Of a stretch of DNA of 64,000 nucleotides, positions 17,738-26,819 are shown in pieces. The DNA is taken from positions 1-64,000 of the forward strand of contig JADJGZ010000023.1 in assembly GCA_016707785.1 (NCBI GenBank), in the 5' to 3' direction. Position 1 is the stretch's first letter, and every line of letters begins with the position of its first letter. The position numbers and the translations under genes were made by a program. Source of the stretch: Bacteroidales bacterium (GTDB lineage Bacteria; Bacteroidota; Bacteroidia; Bacteroidales; UBA4417). Under the pieces are notes generated by a model. It was not told where the DNA came from. It did no database searches and saw nothing but the letters and a program-made list of their open reading frames with translations.

Positions 17738-19753
17738 ATGGAAGATAAAATGAGAAAGACGAGTTTGTTATTGTTTGCCTTGAGTTTGTTCACATTTATT
17801 CAGGCGCAGGTTACTGTGAAAATCGGAAATACTATTGAAGCTGATCCCGGTACCATCATTCATGTGCCAATCTCTGTCACAGGCGTTGATGCATCCACTG
17901 CTGGTATTCCCATAACTGCAATGGAATTACATATCAGCTATACGAGCAGCTATCTGACCTATGATTCAACCCTGAATTTCAATACCCTTGTACCGGTTGA
18001 ACAATGGTTTTATGGAATAACTGAAGTGGAATATAGCACCAACTGGATCGAACCAGGCCTGAATCCATTGAGTATACCTGACAATACCATATTGTTCGAA
18101 ATTTCATTTCTATATTTAGGTGGAACCACAACATTAGAGTTTATACCTGAAAAATGTGAGTTCCTGGACAATGCATACAACAAAATTGAAGGCGTACAAT
18201 TCATAAATGGGCAGGTTACACCCTCTTCAGGTTCAGGCATCTCCAGATGGAATGGAGTAGGTTCCTGGAATACAGCCGCTAACTGGAGCAACGGAATTCC
18301 TGGTGAAGGTACAGTTGCTCTTTTAGAAACAGGCACTCTTATGGTAGAATCGAATGCCGTATGTAAGGCGCTCACTGTCAGTAACAACACTCAATTGAAT
18401 GTTCTTCCGGGTTTTTCACTCACCATTGACAGTACCTTTAATAATGAGGGCAATTTTCTAATTTCATCCAATGAAACAGGAACAGGCTCATTAATAGTAA
18501 ACAGGGAAATGATTGGAAGTGGTAGTTTTCAGGCTGACCAATTCATGGATTTTGGAGTAGGACGAAAATATCTGATATCTTCGCCTGTTGAGAGTGTAAC
18601 CGCCGGGACTCTTGCCGGAGTTGGTACCGAAGAATACCTCGAAAATGGAGGCAACTGGACTCCTTTGAACACAAATACTCAATTAATTACAGGTACAGGA
18701 TACAGGGCCTCTGGCTCAGGTGAAGTAACCTTGAATTTTTCAGGCGATTTTGCTGTAAATAATAAGGTGATCACTAACCTCGATTTTTCCAATCCTCTGG
18801 CAGGAAAAATGAAAGGAATGAACCTGATTGGAAATCCTTTCCCTTCTGCGATAGCCTGGAATCAGGGAGATTGGGTGAAAAATAATTTGGATTACTCAAT
18901 TTATGCATGGAATGGATATAAATATGTATGCTGGAATGGTCAGATTGGTTCGTTTACTGATGGCGTTATCCCTTCAATGCAAGGATTCTTTGTAAGATGT
19001 AACTCACAAAATGCTGCATTGACAATTCCTGCAAATTCAAAGTTACACAGCAACCTTCCTTACCAGAAATCGATCGAAAGTGTCGAGAATCTTTTCACTG
19101 TGAAAATAGAAAAACAGTCTGACCCGGATCATTTTGATGAAACTTTCGTGAATATAAACAGTCAGGCCTCCAATAATTTCGATGCGCAATTTGATGCATT
19201 CAAATTTTTTGGAGAAGATCAATATCCCCAGGTTTATACGCTTTCATCTGATAACAACGAACTTGCAATCAACACTCAGCCTTCATACCAGTCACTTCCT
19301 CTCATCTTTAAGCTGTCAGTACCCGGAACTTATAAAATTTCATTTGGCGGACTTGGCTCTTTTCTTCCCGACCAGGGTTTCACTCTTGAAGATAAAGTGG
19401 AGAGTTCATTTATGAATATCCGAACTTCCGATTCCTATATATTTGTTTCAGATGGTATTACAGAACCAGGCCGTTTCGTGATTCACTTCTATGAGGTTGG
19501 TATGGAAGAACTTTCAAGTATTCCACTTAGAGTATTTATGGATAAAGATCAATTGCAAATCTATTCTGATGAGGGCCTGCAACAAATTGATCAAATTCGC
19601 ATATATGATGTAAGTGGTATCCAAAGGCTCAGCAAATCCAATTACCAGGTAAATGAATCGTTAAATGTGGATTTTCTTAATCCCGGGATATACCTCGCCC
19701 AAATTGTAATCGGCAATAAAATGAAATCTTACAAACTGCTAAAAACTCAATAG
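17738..19753 (+). CDS. Second secreted cohesin-domain protein with T9SS type A sorting domain
   Basis: Start 17738 (MEDKMRK) or 17750 (MRKTSLLL) gives about 670 residues. The later Met directly precedes the hydrophobic signal segment (SLLLFALSLFTFIQAQ), so 17750 is equally likely. An N-terminal cohesin-like domain (VTVKIGNTIEADPGT, MELHISYTS, NWIEPGL, IPDNTILFEISF) closely resembles those of the gene at 1-1296. The central region parallels the protein at 15379 (WNTAANWSNGIPG, MNLIGNPFPSAIAW, PSMQGFFVRCN). The C-terminus is a T9SS type A sorting domain (IRIYDVSG, LNPGIYLAQIVIG). The strong terminator just upstream means either read-through or a separate promoter, which I cannot see. Confidence 0.82.
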   Translation: MEDKMRKTSLLLFALSLFTFIQAQVTVKIGNTIEADPGTIIHVPISVTGVDASTAGIPITAMELHISYTSSYLTYDSTLNFNTLVPVEQWFYGITEVEYSTNWIEPGLNPLSIPDNTILFEISFLYLGGTTTLEFIPEKCEFLDNAYNKIEGVQFINGQVTPSSGSGISRWNGVGSWNTAANWSNGIPGEGTVALLETGTLMVESNAVCKALTVSNNTQLNVLPGFSLTIDSTFNNEGNFLISSNETGTGSLIVNREMIGSGSFQADQFMDFGVGRKYLISSPVESVTAGTLAGVGTEEYLENGGNWTPLNTNTQLITGTGYRASGSGEVTLNFSGDFAVNNKVITNLDFSNPLAGKMKGMNLIGNPFPSAIAWNQGDWVKNNLDYSIYAWNGYKYVCWNGQIGSFTDGVIPSMQGFFVRCNSQNAALTIPANSKLHSNLPYQKSIESVENLFTVKIEKQSDPDHFDETFVNINSQASNNFDAQFDAFKFFGEDQYPQVYTLSSDNNELAINTQPSYQSLPLIFKLSVPGTYKISFGGLGSFLPDQGFTLEDKVESSFMNIRTSDSYIFVSDGITEPGRFVIHFYEVGMEELSSIPLRVFMDKDQLQIYSDEGLQQIDQIRIYDVSGIQRLSKSNYQVNESLNVDFLNPGIYLAQIVIGNKMKSYKLLKTQ

Positions 19754-19789
19754 AACTTTTTTACTCCTGATCTTCTCAGGATATGAACG

Positions 19790-19836
19790 GCCACTTAAAC
19801 TGGTATCAGCGTATACCCATAGTTTAAGTGGCTTTT
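19790..19836 (+). terminator. Intrinsic terminator after the second cohesin gene
   Basis: A 12-bp stem (GCCACTTAAACT at 19790-19801 with its complement at 19821-19832) carries an inner GGTAT/ATACC stem and is followed by TTTT. Confidence 0.8.
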
Positions 19837-19872
19837 CAATTATCAAGCAATTGTTACTATATCCTTAAGGAG

Positions 19873-19928
19873 TTAACATTATAGTAATACGAAATTAATT
19901 AACAGGTAAGATAGGCGACTTTACTTTG
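19873..19928 (+). promoter_or_regulatory. Pho-box-like promoter of the OprP-like porin gene
   Basis: TTAACA at 19873, GTAATA at 19884 and TTAATT at 19895 lie 11 bp apart. A -7-like TTACTTTG starts at 19921, 26 bp after the last unit. The start codon is at 19957. Confidence 0.65.
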
Positions 19929-19956
19929 CAGTGTCAAACCACTAAAAAACAATAGT

Positions 19957-21302
19957 ATGAATATTTTATGCAGGAAAAGCTTGCTTTTAATTGTAGCAAC
20001 TACCTTATTTTCATTCTCTTCATTGATCCTTAAAGCCCAGGAAGAAGTTATCGTTCCGGAGGTTGTTGATACATTGAATGGGAAAATTGAGACCGTGAAG
20101 TCAGATGTGGAAATGCTGAAACGATTGAAAATTACCGGTTATATCCAGGGACAATGGCAAATTGCTGATACAATCGGTTCTTCTACCGCTTTCTCGGGTG
20201 GTGCGATGCCAAAATATAGCGATAATCGCTTTGCGGTTAGAAGAGGAAGAATAAAGTTTTCCTATGAGAATGAATTCTCTACCTATGTATTACAGTTGGA
20301 TGGAACAGAAAAAGGAGTTGCGATTAAAGATGCATATATTGCTGTTCGCGAACCCTGGGCCCAGTTTGCTACTTTAACTGCAGGCGTTTTCGACCGTCCG
20401 TTTGGATATGAAATTACTTATTCCTCCAGTGCCCGCGAAACACCGGAGCGTGCCAGGATATTCCAAACACTTTTCCCGGGTGAACGTGATTTAGGTGCTA
20501 AGATCACTTTACAGCCTATGAAAGGAAGCCGATTCGATTTTATCCGCCTGGATGCAGGTTTATTCGTAGGAAATGGAATCAACAGTGAATTTGATAAGAA
20601 AAAGGATTTCATCGGCAGATTGGGATTTTCAAAAGCAAACCGCGCCGAAACATTTAAATATGGCATGGGTGTTTCTTATTACAATGGAAGCGTTCTCCAG
20701 GGTACTAAATTCATTTATACCCCGGGAACAATGACCGACGGTTCAACATTAGGGTTTTTAGTGGATTCAACCAGTTCCAACAAATTTGAGTTTGCAAAAA
20801 GACAATATACCGGGGTTGATCTTCAACTCAGCCTTTTCTCTGTAATAGGGATTTCAACCATCCGTGCTGAATACCTGATGGGCGACCAACCAGGAGGAAA
20901 AACCAGCAGTAACAGCATAGCCTCGGGAACCGCTCCTGATTATGATACTTATGTCAGGCAATTCACCGGGGATATGTGTATTTTATTCAATCCATCGGAC
21001 AGTCAAAACACCAGTTCGTGTTTAAATATGATTGGCTCGATCCCAATACTAAGGTTTCCGGTAATGAAATCAAAAGTAAATCGGATGCAGGGAAATCTAC
21101 AGGACTTAGCAATGCTGATATCCAATACACCACAATAGGATTAGGTTGGAATTATCGTTTTAATAGCCAGGTGAAATTAATGGCTTATTATGAAATTGTT
21201 AAGAACGAAACTACAGGTATCTCTGGCACAAATTCTGTAAATAATTACTCGAAGGACTTGAAAGATAATATTTTTACGCTGAGAGTCCAGTATAAATTCT
21301 AG
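19957..21302 (+). CDS. OprP/OprO-like phosphate porin, one frameshift
   Basis: The protein begins with a signal peptide (to about residue 28, LKAQ) and a short coiled-coil-like stretch (NGKIETVKSDVEMLKRL). An outer-membrane barrel of the phosphate-selective porin family follows (ITGYIQGQWQ, FAVRRGRIKFSYENEF, FDRPFGYE, SSARETPERARIFQTLFPGERDLG). The frame from 19957 stops at 21138, but the family continuation (YFIQSIGQSKHQFVFKYDWLD, and a barrel end ITLRVQYKF-like, actually IFTLRVQYKF) lies in the next frame to 21302, with the shift near 20975-20980. Joined length is about 448 residues, normal for the family. It should bring phosphate into the periplasm for the Pst system immediately downstream. 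Confidence 0.85.
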
Positions 21303-21308
21303 TCAGAG

Positions 21309-21364
21309 TTAATATAAAATTAACATTGGCTTAAGATTGAAATAATAAAATAGAAGGTAATTTG
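21309..21364 (+). promoter_or_regulatory. Pho-box-like promoter of pstS
   Basis: This is the clearest example. TTAA tetramers start at 21309, 21320 and 21331, exactly 11 bp apart, as TTAATA, TTAACA and TTAAGA, with a degenerate fourth unit (ATAATA) at 21342. A -7-like GTAATTTG starts at 21357, 26 bp after the 21331 unit. The pstS start is at 21373 or 21379. Confidence 0.72.
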
Positions 21365-21372
21365 TAAAAAAA

Positions 21373-22202
21373 ATGACGATGAAAAATTTAATCTTGTTTA
21401 TGATGGTAGTTGCTTTTGCAACCTCCATTCAAGCTCAAAAGGTGAGTTTTAAGGTAAAAGGCAGTGACACTGTTTTGCCTCTGACACAAAAGAAGCAGAA
21501 GTATATATGAAGAAAAACTCCAATGCTTCAATCATGGTAACGGGTGGTGGCTCGGGAGTTGGTATCTCAGCTTTACTAAGCGGAACTACTGATATAGCAC
21601 AATCATCAAGAAGCTTAAAACTTGATGAGAAAATGAAACTGAATGATGCCGGTAAAGCCTTCAAGGAAACCATTATTGCTTATGATGCTCTGGCAGCTAT
21701 CGTTCATCCTTCAAATAAGGTTGCGAAACTAACACGCGAGCAATTGGAGGGGATTTTTACTGGCAAAATTACAAACTGGAAGCAAGTAGGAGGGGATGAC
21801 CTCAAGATTGTTGTGTATTCAAGGGAAACTAGTTCTGGTACCTATGAATTTTTCAAAGAACATGTCCTGAATAAGAAAAACTATGCATCATCTGCCTTGT
21901 TAATGCCTGCCACCGGTGCAATTGTGCAGAGTGTAAGCCAGACTAAAGGAGCCATTGGTTATGTGGGATTAGCTTACCTTGAAAAAAGTGTAAAAGCAAT
22001 CGATGTTTCCTATGATAAAGGCAAAACTTTTGTAAAACCAAGTGTTGAAAATGCTAAGAGTAAAAAGTATCCTATTACCCGTCCTCTTTACTATTATTAC
22101 CTGGTAAAAACTGAAAAGACTATTCTGCCTTTCCTGAATTTCATACTTTCTGCAGAAGGACAAAAAATAGTGTTGGATGAAGGCTATGTGCCGGTTAAAT
22201 AA
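21373..22202 (+). CDS. pstS: Phosphate ABC transporter substrate-binding protein PstS, one frameshift
   Basis: The start at 21373 (or the Met at 21379) gives a signal peptide (MKNLILFMMVVAFATSIQAQ) and the first binding-site strand (KGSDTVLPLTQ). The frame then breaks near 21489-21492; adding one A to a run of four restores KEAEVYMKKN and joins it to the rest (21507-22202). The downstream part has the phosphate-binding motifs TGGGSGVGISALLSG, DIAQSSR and SRETSSGTYEFF and the family motif IFTGKITNWKQVGG. Repaired length is about 276 residues, typical for PstS. It binds periplasmic phosphate and delivers it to PstCA. A terminator-like hairpin follows before pstC. Confidence 0.9.
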
Positions 22203-22238
22203 TATGTGTGATAAAAATAGCTTATAAATTGAGGTTTG

Positions 22239-22278
22239 AAAGGAAGGAATTACTAATTGTATACTCCTTCCTTTTTTA
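22239..22278 (+). terminator. Hairpin terminator or attenuator between pstS and pstC
   Basis: A 10-bp stem (AAAGGAAGGA at 22239-22248 with its complement at 22265-22274) and a 16-nt loop lead into a T-run. It could make pstS more abundant than the downstream permease genes, as is common when the binding protein is needed in excess. Confidence 0.65.
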
Positions 22279-22408
22279 TTCTTATCAAAATGTGGCAATT
22301 AGTTAGAAAGAATAAAACCAGATTTTTTTTGTATTAGTTCATATACAAAACTGAAAAGGAGTAAATTTATTTGTTAAGGTTGAATAGAATGAACGAGAAG
22401 GATGCAGA

Positions 22409-23609
22409 ATGAAAAAAATTTAGGAAAGTATTTGAACATTTTATTGAAGGAGTGCTTTTTTCCAGCAGCACCATTACTTCATTAACAGTCATCCTGATCA
22501 TTGTTTTCCTCTTCAGGGAAGGGATTGGGATCTTTCAGGCATCACCCCTCGAGACTAATTTTGTAATTGAAGTTAGTGAAGTAAATCCTATCAAGGAACT
22601 AAATGCCACCCAGGTAAAATTAATCTTTAACCAGGATATCACTAACTGGAAGGATGTTGGTGGAAACAATGACAGTATTATCCTCTTTACTACATCTGAC
22701 ATCACTACATATTATTCAGAAGAAGAACTTGGTGCCAATCTTGAATTTCTTCCAATGAAGTTTGACGATTTTATCAGGAAAAACCCTGGTGCAATCATGT
22801 ACATCTCCGAAAAAAATCTTCCTGAGAATTTTGGAGGGCATACAATAAAAGTAAAAGATATATCACTCAGGGATTTCATATTCGGACAACAATGGTATCC
22901 AACTTCTGAACCTATCCCTAGTTATGGGATTTGGCCTATGATCGTGGGTACTCTTATGGTTACTCTTGGAGCATTATTGTTTGCCATACCATTAGGTATT
23001 GCAACTGCTTTATATATGGCAGAAGTAGCCAGTATGAAGGTCAGGAATTTATTGAAACCTGTGGTTGAACTATTGGCTGGAATTCCTTCTGTTGTTTTTG
23101 GCTTTTTCGGTTTAATCATTATTGTTCCACTGGTTCAGCAAATTTTCAAACTTGAAGTGGGAGAAACAGTGCTGGCAGGAAGTATTGTTCTGGGTATCAT
23201 GGCTTTGCCAACTATCATCACAATTACCGAAGATTCAATACGTACAACTCCCCAATCACTAAAGGAAGCAAGTCTTGCCTTAGGTGCTACCCGTTGGCAA
23301 ACATTGGTCAGGGTGGTAATCCCTTATGCAAAATCCGGAATTTCAACAGCCATCATTCTTGGAATTGGCAGAGCCATCGGTGAGACCATGGCAGTACTCA
23401 TGGTAACAGGTAATGCATCCAATATTCCTCACTCTTTCCTCGTCCCAGCAAGAACAATACCTGCTACCATTGCTGCCGAACTAGGTGAAGCACCATACGG
23501 GGGCCTACATTTTAAAGCCCTTTTTGCTCTTGGGATCGTACTGTTCATCTTTACCATTATCATCAATTTCACTGTTGAGTTTATTAAAAACAGTAACAGA
23601 AAAAGATAG
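22409..23609 (+). CDS. pstC: Phosphate ABC transporter permease PstC with PstS-like insert, frameshift at start
   Basis: The family N-terminus (KKFRKVFEHFIEGVLFSSS) is in frame with the rest, but no intact start reaches it. ATG 22409 is joined to it only if one A is removed from the run of seven As at 22412-22418; ATG 22389 is in frame but meets a TGA at 22410. The uninterrupted part begins at GTG 22452. After TM1 comes a periplasmic insert of about 95 residues (22586-22860) that resembles part of PstS: IFNQDITNWKDVGG and GAIMYISEKNL. The standard permease core follows, with about five TM segments and the ABC-coupling EAA loop (EASLALGATRWQTLVRVVIP). It forms the channel with PstA and is driven by PstB. 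Confidence 0.88.
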
Positions 23610-23661
23610 TGGCTGAAACTATAATTAACTCATATTGAGGCAATAATTTCAATTACAAAAA

Positions 23662-24519
23662 GTGACAAAGAAGCAATTAATACAGAAAGTGGCATTTACA
23701 TCCTTTGGATTGGTAAGCCTCATTGTCGTAGGAATACTTTTTTCAATCCTGGGGTTTATTGCCGTTAGGGGGATTTCCGTTATCAGTTGGGAATTCCTTA
23801 CGTCTATGCCTGAAGACGGAATGACAAAGGGTGGCATATTCCCTGCTATCGTTGGAACAGGATGCCTGGTCCTTGGATCCATGGTATTTGCTTTTCCAAT
23901 TGGCGTTCTTAGTGGAATTTATACCAATGAATACCTGAAAGATTCCTGGTTTAAAAGGTTTATCAGGGTTATGACCAATAACTTGTCCGGCATTCCATCC
24001 ATTGTATTCGGACTTTTTGGGATGGCTTTGTTTGTGAATTATCTTGAATTCGGTGACTCAATTATTGCGGGTTCTCTAACTCTCGGACTTCTTACCTTAC
24101 CTGTAGTAATCAGGACAACTGAAGAGGCCCTGAAATCAGTGGATGACTCTTTAAGGTTGGGAAGTTATGCCTTAGGAGCCACAAAACTGCAGACAATTCG
24201 AAGGGTTGTACTGCCAGTAGCTTATCCAAATATTATTACTGGGCTCATTCTCTCTATCGGAAGAGTATCAGGGGAAACTGCTCCTATCTTATTTACGGTA
24301 GCAGCCTATTTCCTGCCCAAATTACCAACCGGATTATCCGATCAGGTAATGGCCCTGCCTTACCATCTTTATGTGCTGTCAACCAGTGGTACAAACATGG
24401 AAGAATCAAGGCCAATGGCCTATGGTACTGCTTTCGTTCTGATCGCAATTGTGCTTATTATTAATACTACGGCAAGTTTTATTCGCCGCCGCTTGCAAAA
24501 AAGAGTCAAAATGGATTAA
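23662..24519 (+). CDS. pstA: Phosphate ABC transporter permease PstA
   Basis: This 285-residue protein starts at a GTG. It has about six hydrophobic segments and the coupling loop (LRLGSYALGATKLQTIRRVVLP) that docks onto the ATPase, plus the family motifs NNLSGIPSIVFGLFG and SGETAPILFT. Length is typical. It lies 52 bp after pstC and 92 bp before pstB. It is the second half of the inner-membrane phosphate channel. Confidence 0.95.
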   Translation: MTKKQLIQKVAFTSFGLVSLIVVGILFSILGFIAVRGISVISWEFLTSMPEDGMTKGGIFPAIVGTGCLVLGSMVFAFPIGVLSGIYTNEYLKDSWFKRFIRVMTNNLSGIPSIVFGLFGMALFVNYLEFGDSIIAGSLTLGLLTLPVVIRTTEEALKSVDDSLRLGSYALGATKLQTIRRVVLPVAYPNIITGLILSIGRVSGETAPILFTVAAYFLPKLPTGLSDQVMALPYHLYVLSTSGTNMEESRPMAYGTAFVLIAIVLIINTTASFIRRRLQKRVKMD

Positions 24520-24611
24520 TAAATAAAAATCCATAGGAAAAATCTGGGTTTAGAGTTTTATAACAGCGTTGATGCAATTAATTTGTAGAGAAATAAAAGT
24601 AAAATAGAATA

Positions 24612-25364
24612 ATGATACAGGCTGAAGCAAAGAAAGTGAATGTATGGTATGACGATTATCTTGCATTGAAAGATATCAATATGAGTTTTGAGCCTAATAC
24701 GGTGACAGCACTCATTGGACCATCAGGATGCGGTAAATCTACCTTCCTCAGACTCTTTAACCGAATGAATGACCTGATCAGCAGTTTTAGGCTCGAAGGT
24801 CTTATCACTGTTGATGGACAGAATATTTATTCACGTGAAGTGAAAATCGATGAAATCAGGAAACAAATCGGGATGGTCTTTCAAAAACCTAACCCATTCC
24901 CTAAATCTATTTATGAAAATGTTGCTTACGGCTTAAGAGTAAATGGTGTTAACGACAGAAGAACACTCGATGAAGTAGTCGAACGTTCGCTGAAACAAGC
25001 CGCTCTCTGGGATGAAGTGAAGGACAATCTGAAAAAGTCAGCCATGGCGATTTCTGGCGGACAACAACAAAGACTTTGCATAGCACGCGCACTTGCAGTA
25101 GAGCCGAAACTTATACTCATGGATGAACCGGCTTCTGCTCTTGATCCCATCTCCACCGCGAAAATTGAAGAACTCATATTTGAGTTGAAAAAAGAATTCA
25201 CTATCCTGATTGTTACCCATAATCTTCAGCAAGCTGGAAGAATAAGCGATTATACAGGTTTTTTCTACCTCGGAGAACTCATCGAACACGATCTTACTCA
25301 GAAAATTTTCTTGAATCCAAGCCAGGAACGAACCCAGAATTATATTACCGGAAGATTTGGTTGA
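24612..25364 (+). CDS. pstB: Phosphate ABC transporter ATP-binding protein PstB
   Basis: The 250-residue protein has Walker A (GPSGCGKST, about residues 36-44), the Q-loop (GMVFQKPNPFP, specific to PstB), the ABC signature (SGGQQQR), Walker B (LILMDEPASALDP) and the switch His (VTHNLQQA). It powers phosphate import through PstCA. It lies between pstA and phoU in the same direction. Confidence 0.97.
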   Translation: MIQAEAKKVNVWYDDYLALKDINMSFEPNTVTALIGPSGCGKSTFLRLFNRMNDLISSFRLEGLITVDGQNIYSREVKIDEIRKQIGMVFQKPNPFPKSIYENVAYGLRVNGVNDRRTLDEVVERSLKQAALWDEVKDNLKKSAMAISGGQQQRLCIARALAVEPKLILMDEPASALDPISTAKIEELIFELKKEFTILIVTHNLQQAGRISDYTGFFYLGELIEHDLTQKIFLNPSQERTQNYITGRFG

Positions 25365-25437
25365 TCAGGAAAATGGTTTGCTCTGGTAGATTTTTACCAG
25401 TAAAATAATGAAAGTGATAATTTAATGAAATAAAATC

Positions 25438-26103
25438 ATGACACATTTAGATTCAAATCTGACACAACTTAGAGAAGACCTCATCCAGATGTGGAACCTT
25501 GTATCTAGCCAGATGGAAATGGCTCGACTGGCATTGATAAATGGGGATAAAGACCTTGCAAAGGAAGTTCGGGCCAACGAGAAAATGGTGGATGCCTTCG
25601 AACTTAAAATCGATATGGATTGCGAAAATATAATCATGTTGCAAAACCCTGTCGCTATCGATCTGAGATTCCTGCTCTCTGTATTGAAAATTAATTATAA
25701 CCTTGAAAGGATAGGCGATTATGCAAATGCTATTGCTAAAACAGCCGAAAAGGCTGATAAAGAGTGGCCTGCAGAACTTGTTGAGACGACGCATATTCCT
25801 GAAATGTTCTTTATAGCCCAGACTATGATTCAGGAAGCTCTAGGGGCATTCGAAAAAGCAGACCGTAAAATGGTTAAAGGATTGTTCGGGAAAGACGAAC
25901 AATTGGATAAAATGAATGCAGAAATCCCTGCAATTATCTGCACAATGTTAAAAAATAAACCTGATGATGCTGCTACTTTACTGGATGCCTTTTCTATCAT
26001 CAGAAAACTTGAACGAGCAGGTGATCATATTACCAATATTGCAGAAGAATTGATTTTCTATTTTGATGCCATTATTGTAAAACACAGCAAATTAAAGAAA
26101 TAG
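25438..26103 (+). CDS. phoU: Phosphate signalling protein PhoU
   Basis: This 221-residue all-helical protein has two PhoU repeats (about 10-105 and 115-210), with the family metal/contact motifs NLERIGDYANAIA and KLERAGDHITNIAEE. PhoU links Pst transporter activity to the PhoR kinase and shuts off the response when phosphate is plentiful. It sits between pstB and the two-component genes, the arrangement expected for this circuit. Confidence 0.95.
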   Translation: MTHLDSNLTQLREDLIQMWNLVSSQMEMARLALINGDKDLAKEVRANEKMVDAFELKIDMDCENIIMLQNPVAIDLRFLLSVLKINYNLERIGDYANAIAKTAEKADKEWPAELVETTHIPEMFFIAQTMIQEALGAFEKADRKMVKGLFGKDEQLDKMNAEIPAIICTMLKNKPDDAATLLDAFSIIRKLERAGDHITNIAEELIFYFDAIIVKHSKLKK

Positions 26104-26135
26104 GAAAGTATTAAATTACTTCAAAGATTAGTCTT

Positions 26136-26819
26136 ATGTCAAATATTCTCAATACAATCCTTCTTGTTGATGATGAATCTGATATCCTGGATTTTGTAGG
26201 ATATAATTTACGTAAAGAAGGTTATACAGTGATCACAGCTGATAATGGCCGCGATGCTGTGCAAAAAGCAGAACAAAACCTTCCCAAGCTTATTTTACTG
26301 GACATCATGATGCCGGAAATGGATGGTATTGAAACCTGTCGCGAACTTAAAAGGATTGCTGCTTTGCAAGATACCTTAATAGTGTTCTTTACCGCCAGGA
26401 ATGAAGATTTTACCCAAATTCTCAGCCTGGATGCCGGGGGAGATGATTTTATCACAAAACCAATCAAACCTGCTGTGCTTATAAGCAAAGTCAATTCCCT
26501 GATGAGACGCCATCAGCAGGCTAAAGATGAATCTGGCATACTGGATGTAGGCGACTTGCAAATTGATAAGGAAAAATACCTGGTGTATAGAAATGGGAGT
26601 GAAATTCAATTAGCCAGAAAAGAATTTGAATTATTGTACCTTTTGGCTTCTAAACTTGATAAGGTGTTTACCAGGGATGAAATTCTGTCACGTGTCTGGG
26701 ACGACGATGTTATTGTCGGTGAAAGAACCATTGATGTGCATATCCGAAAGATCCGTGAGAAAACAGGGAGCGATCATATACGGACCATAAAAGGGGTTGG
26801 ATATAAGTTTATACCATGA
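26136..26819 (+). CDS. phoB: PhoB/PhoP-type response regulator
   Basis: The 227-residue protein has an intact receiver (D12, D13, phosphoacceptor D56 in LLDIMMPEMDG, the T/S switch and K in TKPI) and a winged-helix DNA-binding domain (about 130-225; ARKEFELLYLLASKLDKVFTR, RTIDVHIRKIREKTG, TIKGVGYKF). It is the normal partner of the kinase encoded next, whose start overlaps this gene by 4 bp (ATGA). It is the prime candidate to bind the 11-bp-period repeats found at seven promoters in this window. The symbol follows from its place in the pst operon. Confidence 0.93.
   Translation: MSNILNTILLVDDESDILDFVGYNLRKEGYTVITADNGRDAVQKAEQNLPKLILLDIMMPEMDGIETCRELKRIAALQDTLIVFFTARNEDFTQILSLDAGGDDFITKPIKPAVLISKVNSLMRRHQQAKDESGILDVGDLQIDKEKYLVYRNGSEIQLARKEFELLYLLASKLDKVFTRDEILSRVWDDDVIVGERTIDVHIRKIREKTGSDHIRTIKGVGYKFIP

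Noticed and set aside
22389..22412. In-frame TGA at 22410 near the start of pstC, considered as a recoded (selenocysteine) codon because selenium genes are in the window
   Set aside because: Removing one A from the adjacent run of seven As gives a normal start at 22409; no selA/selB/selC is seen and PstC is not a selenoprotein family.
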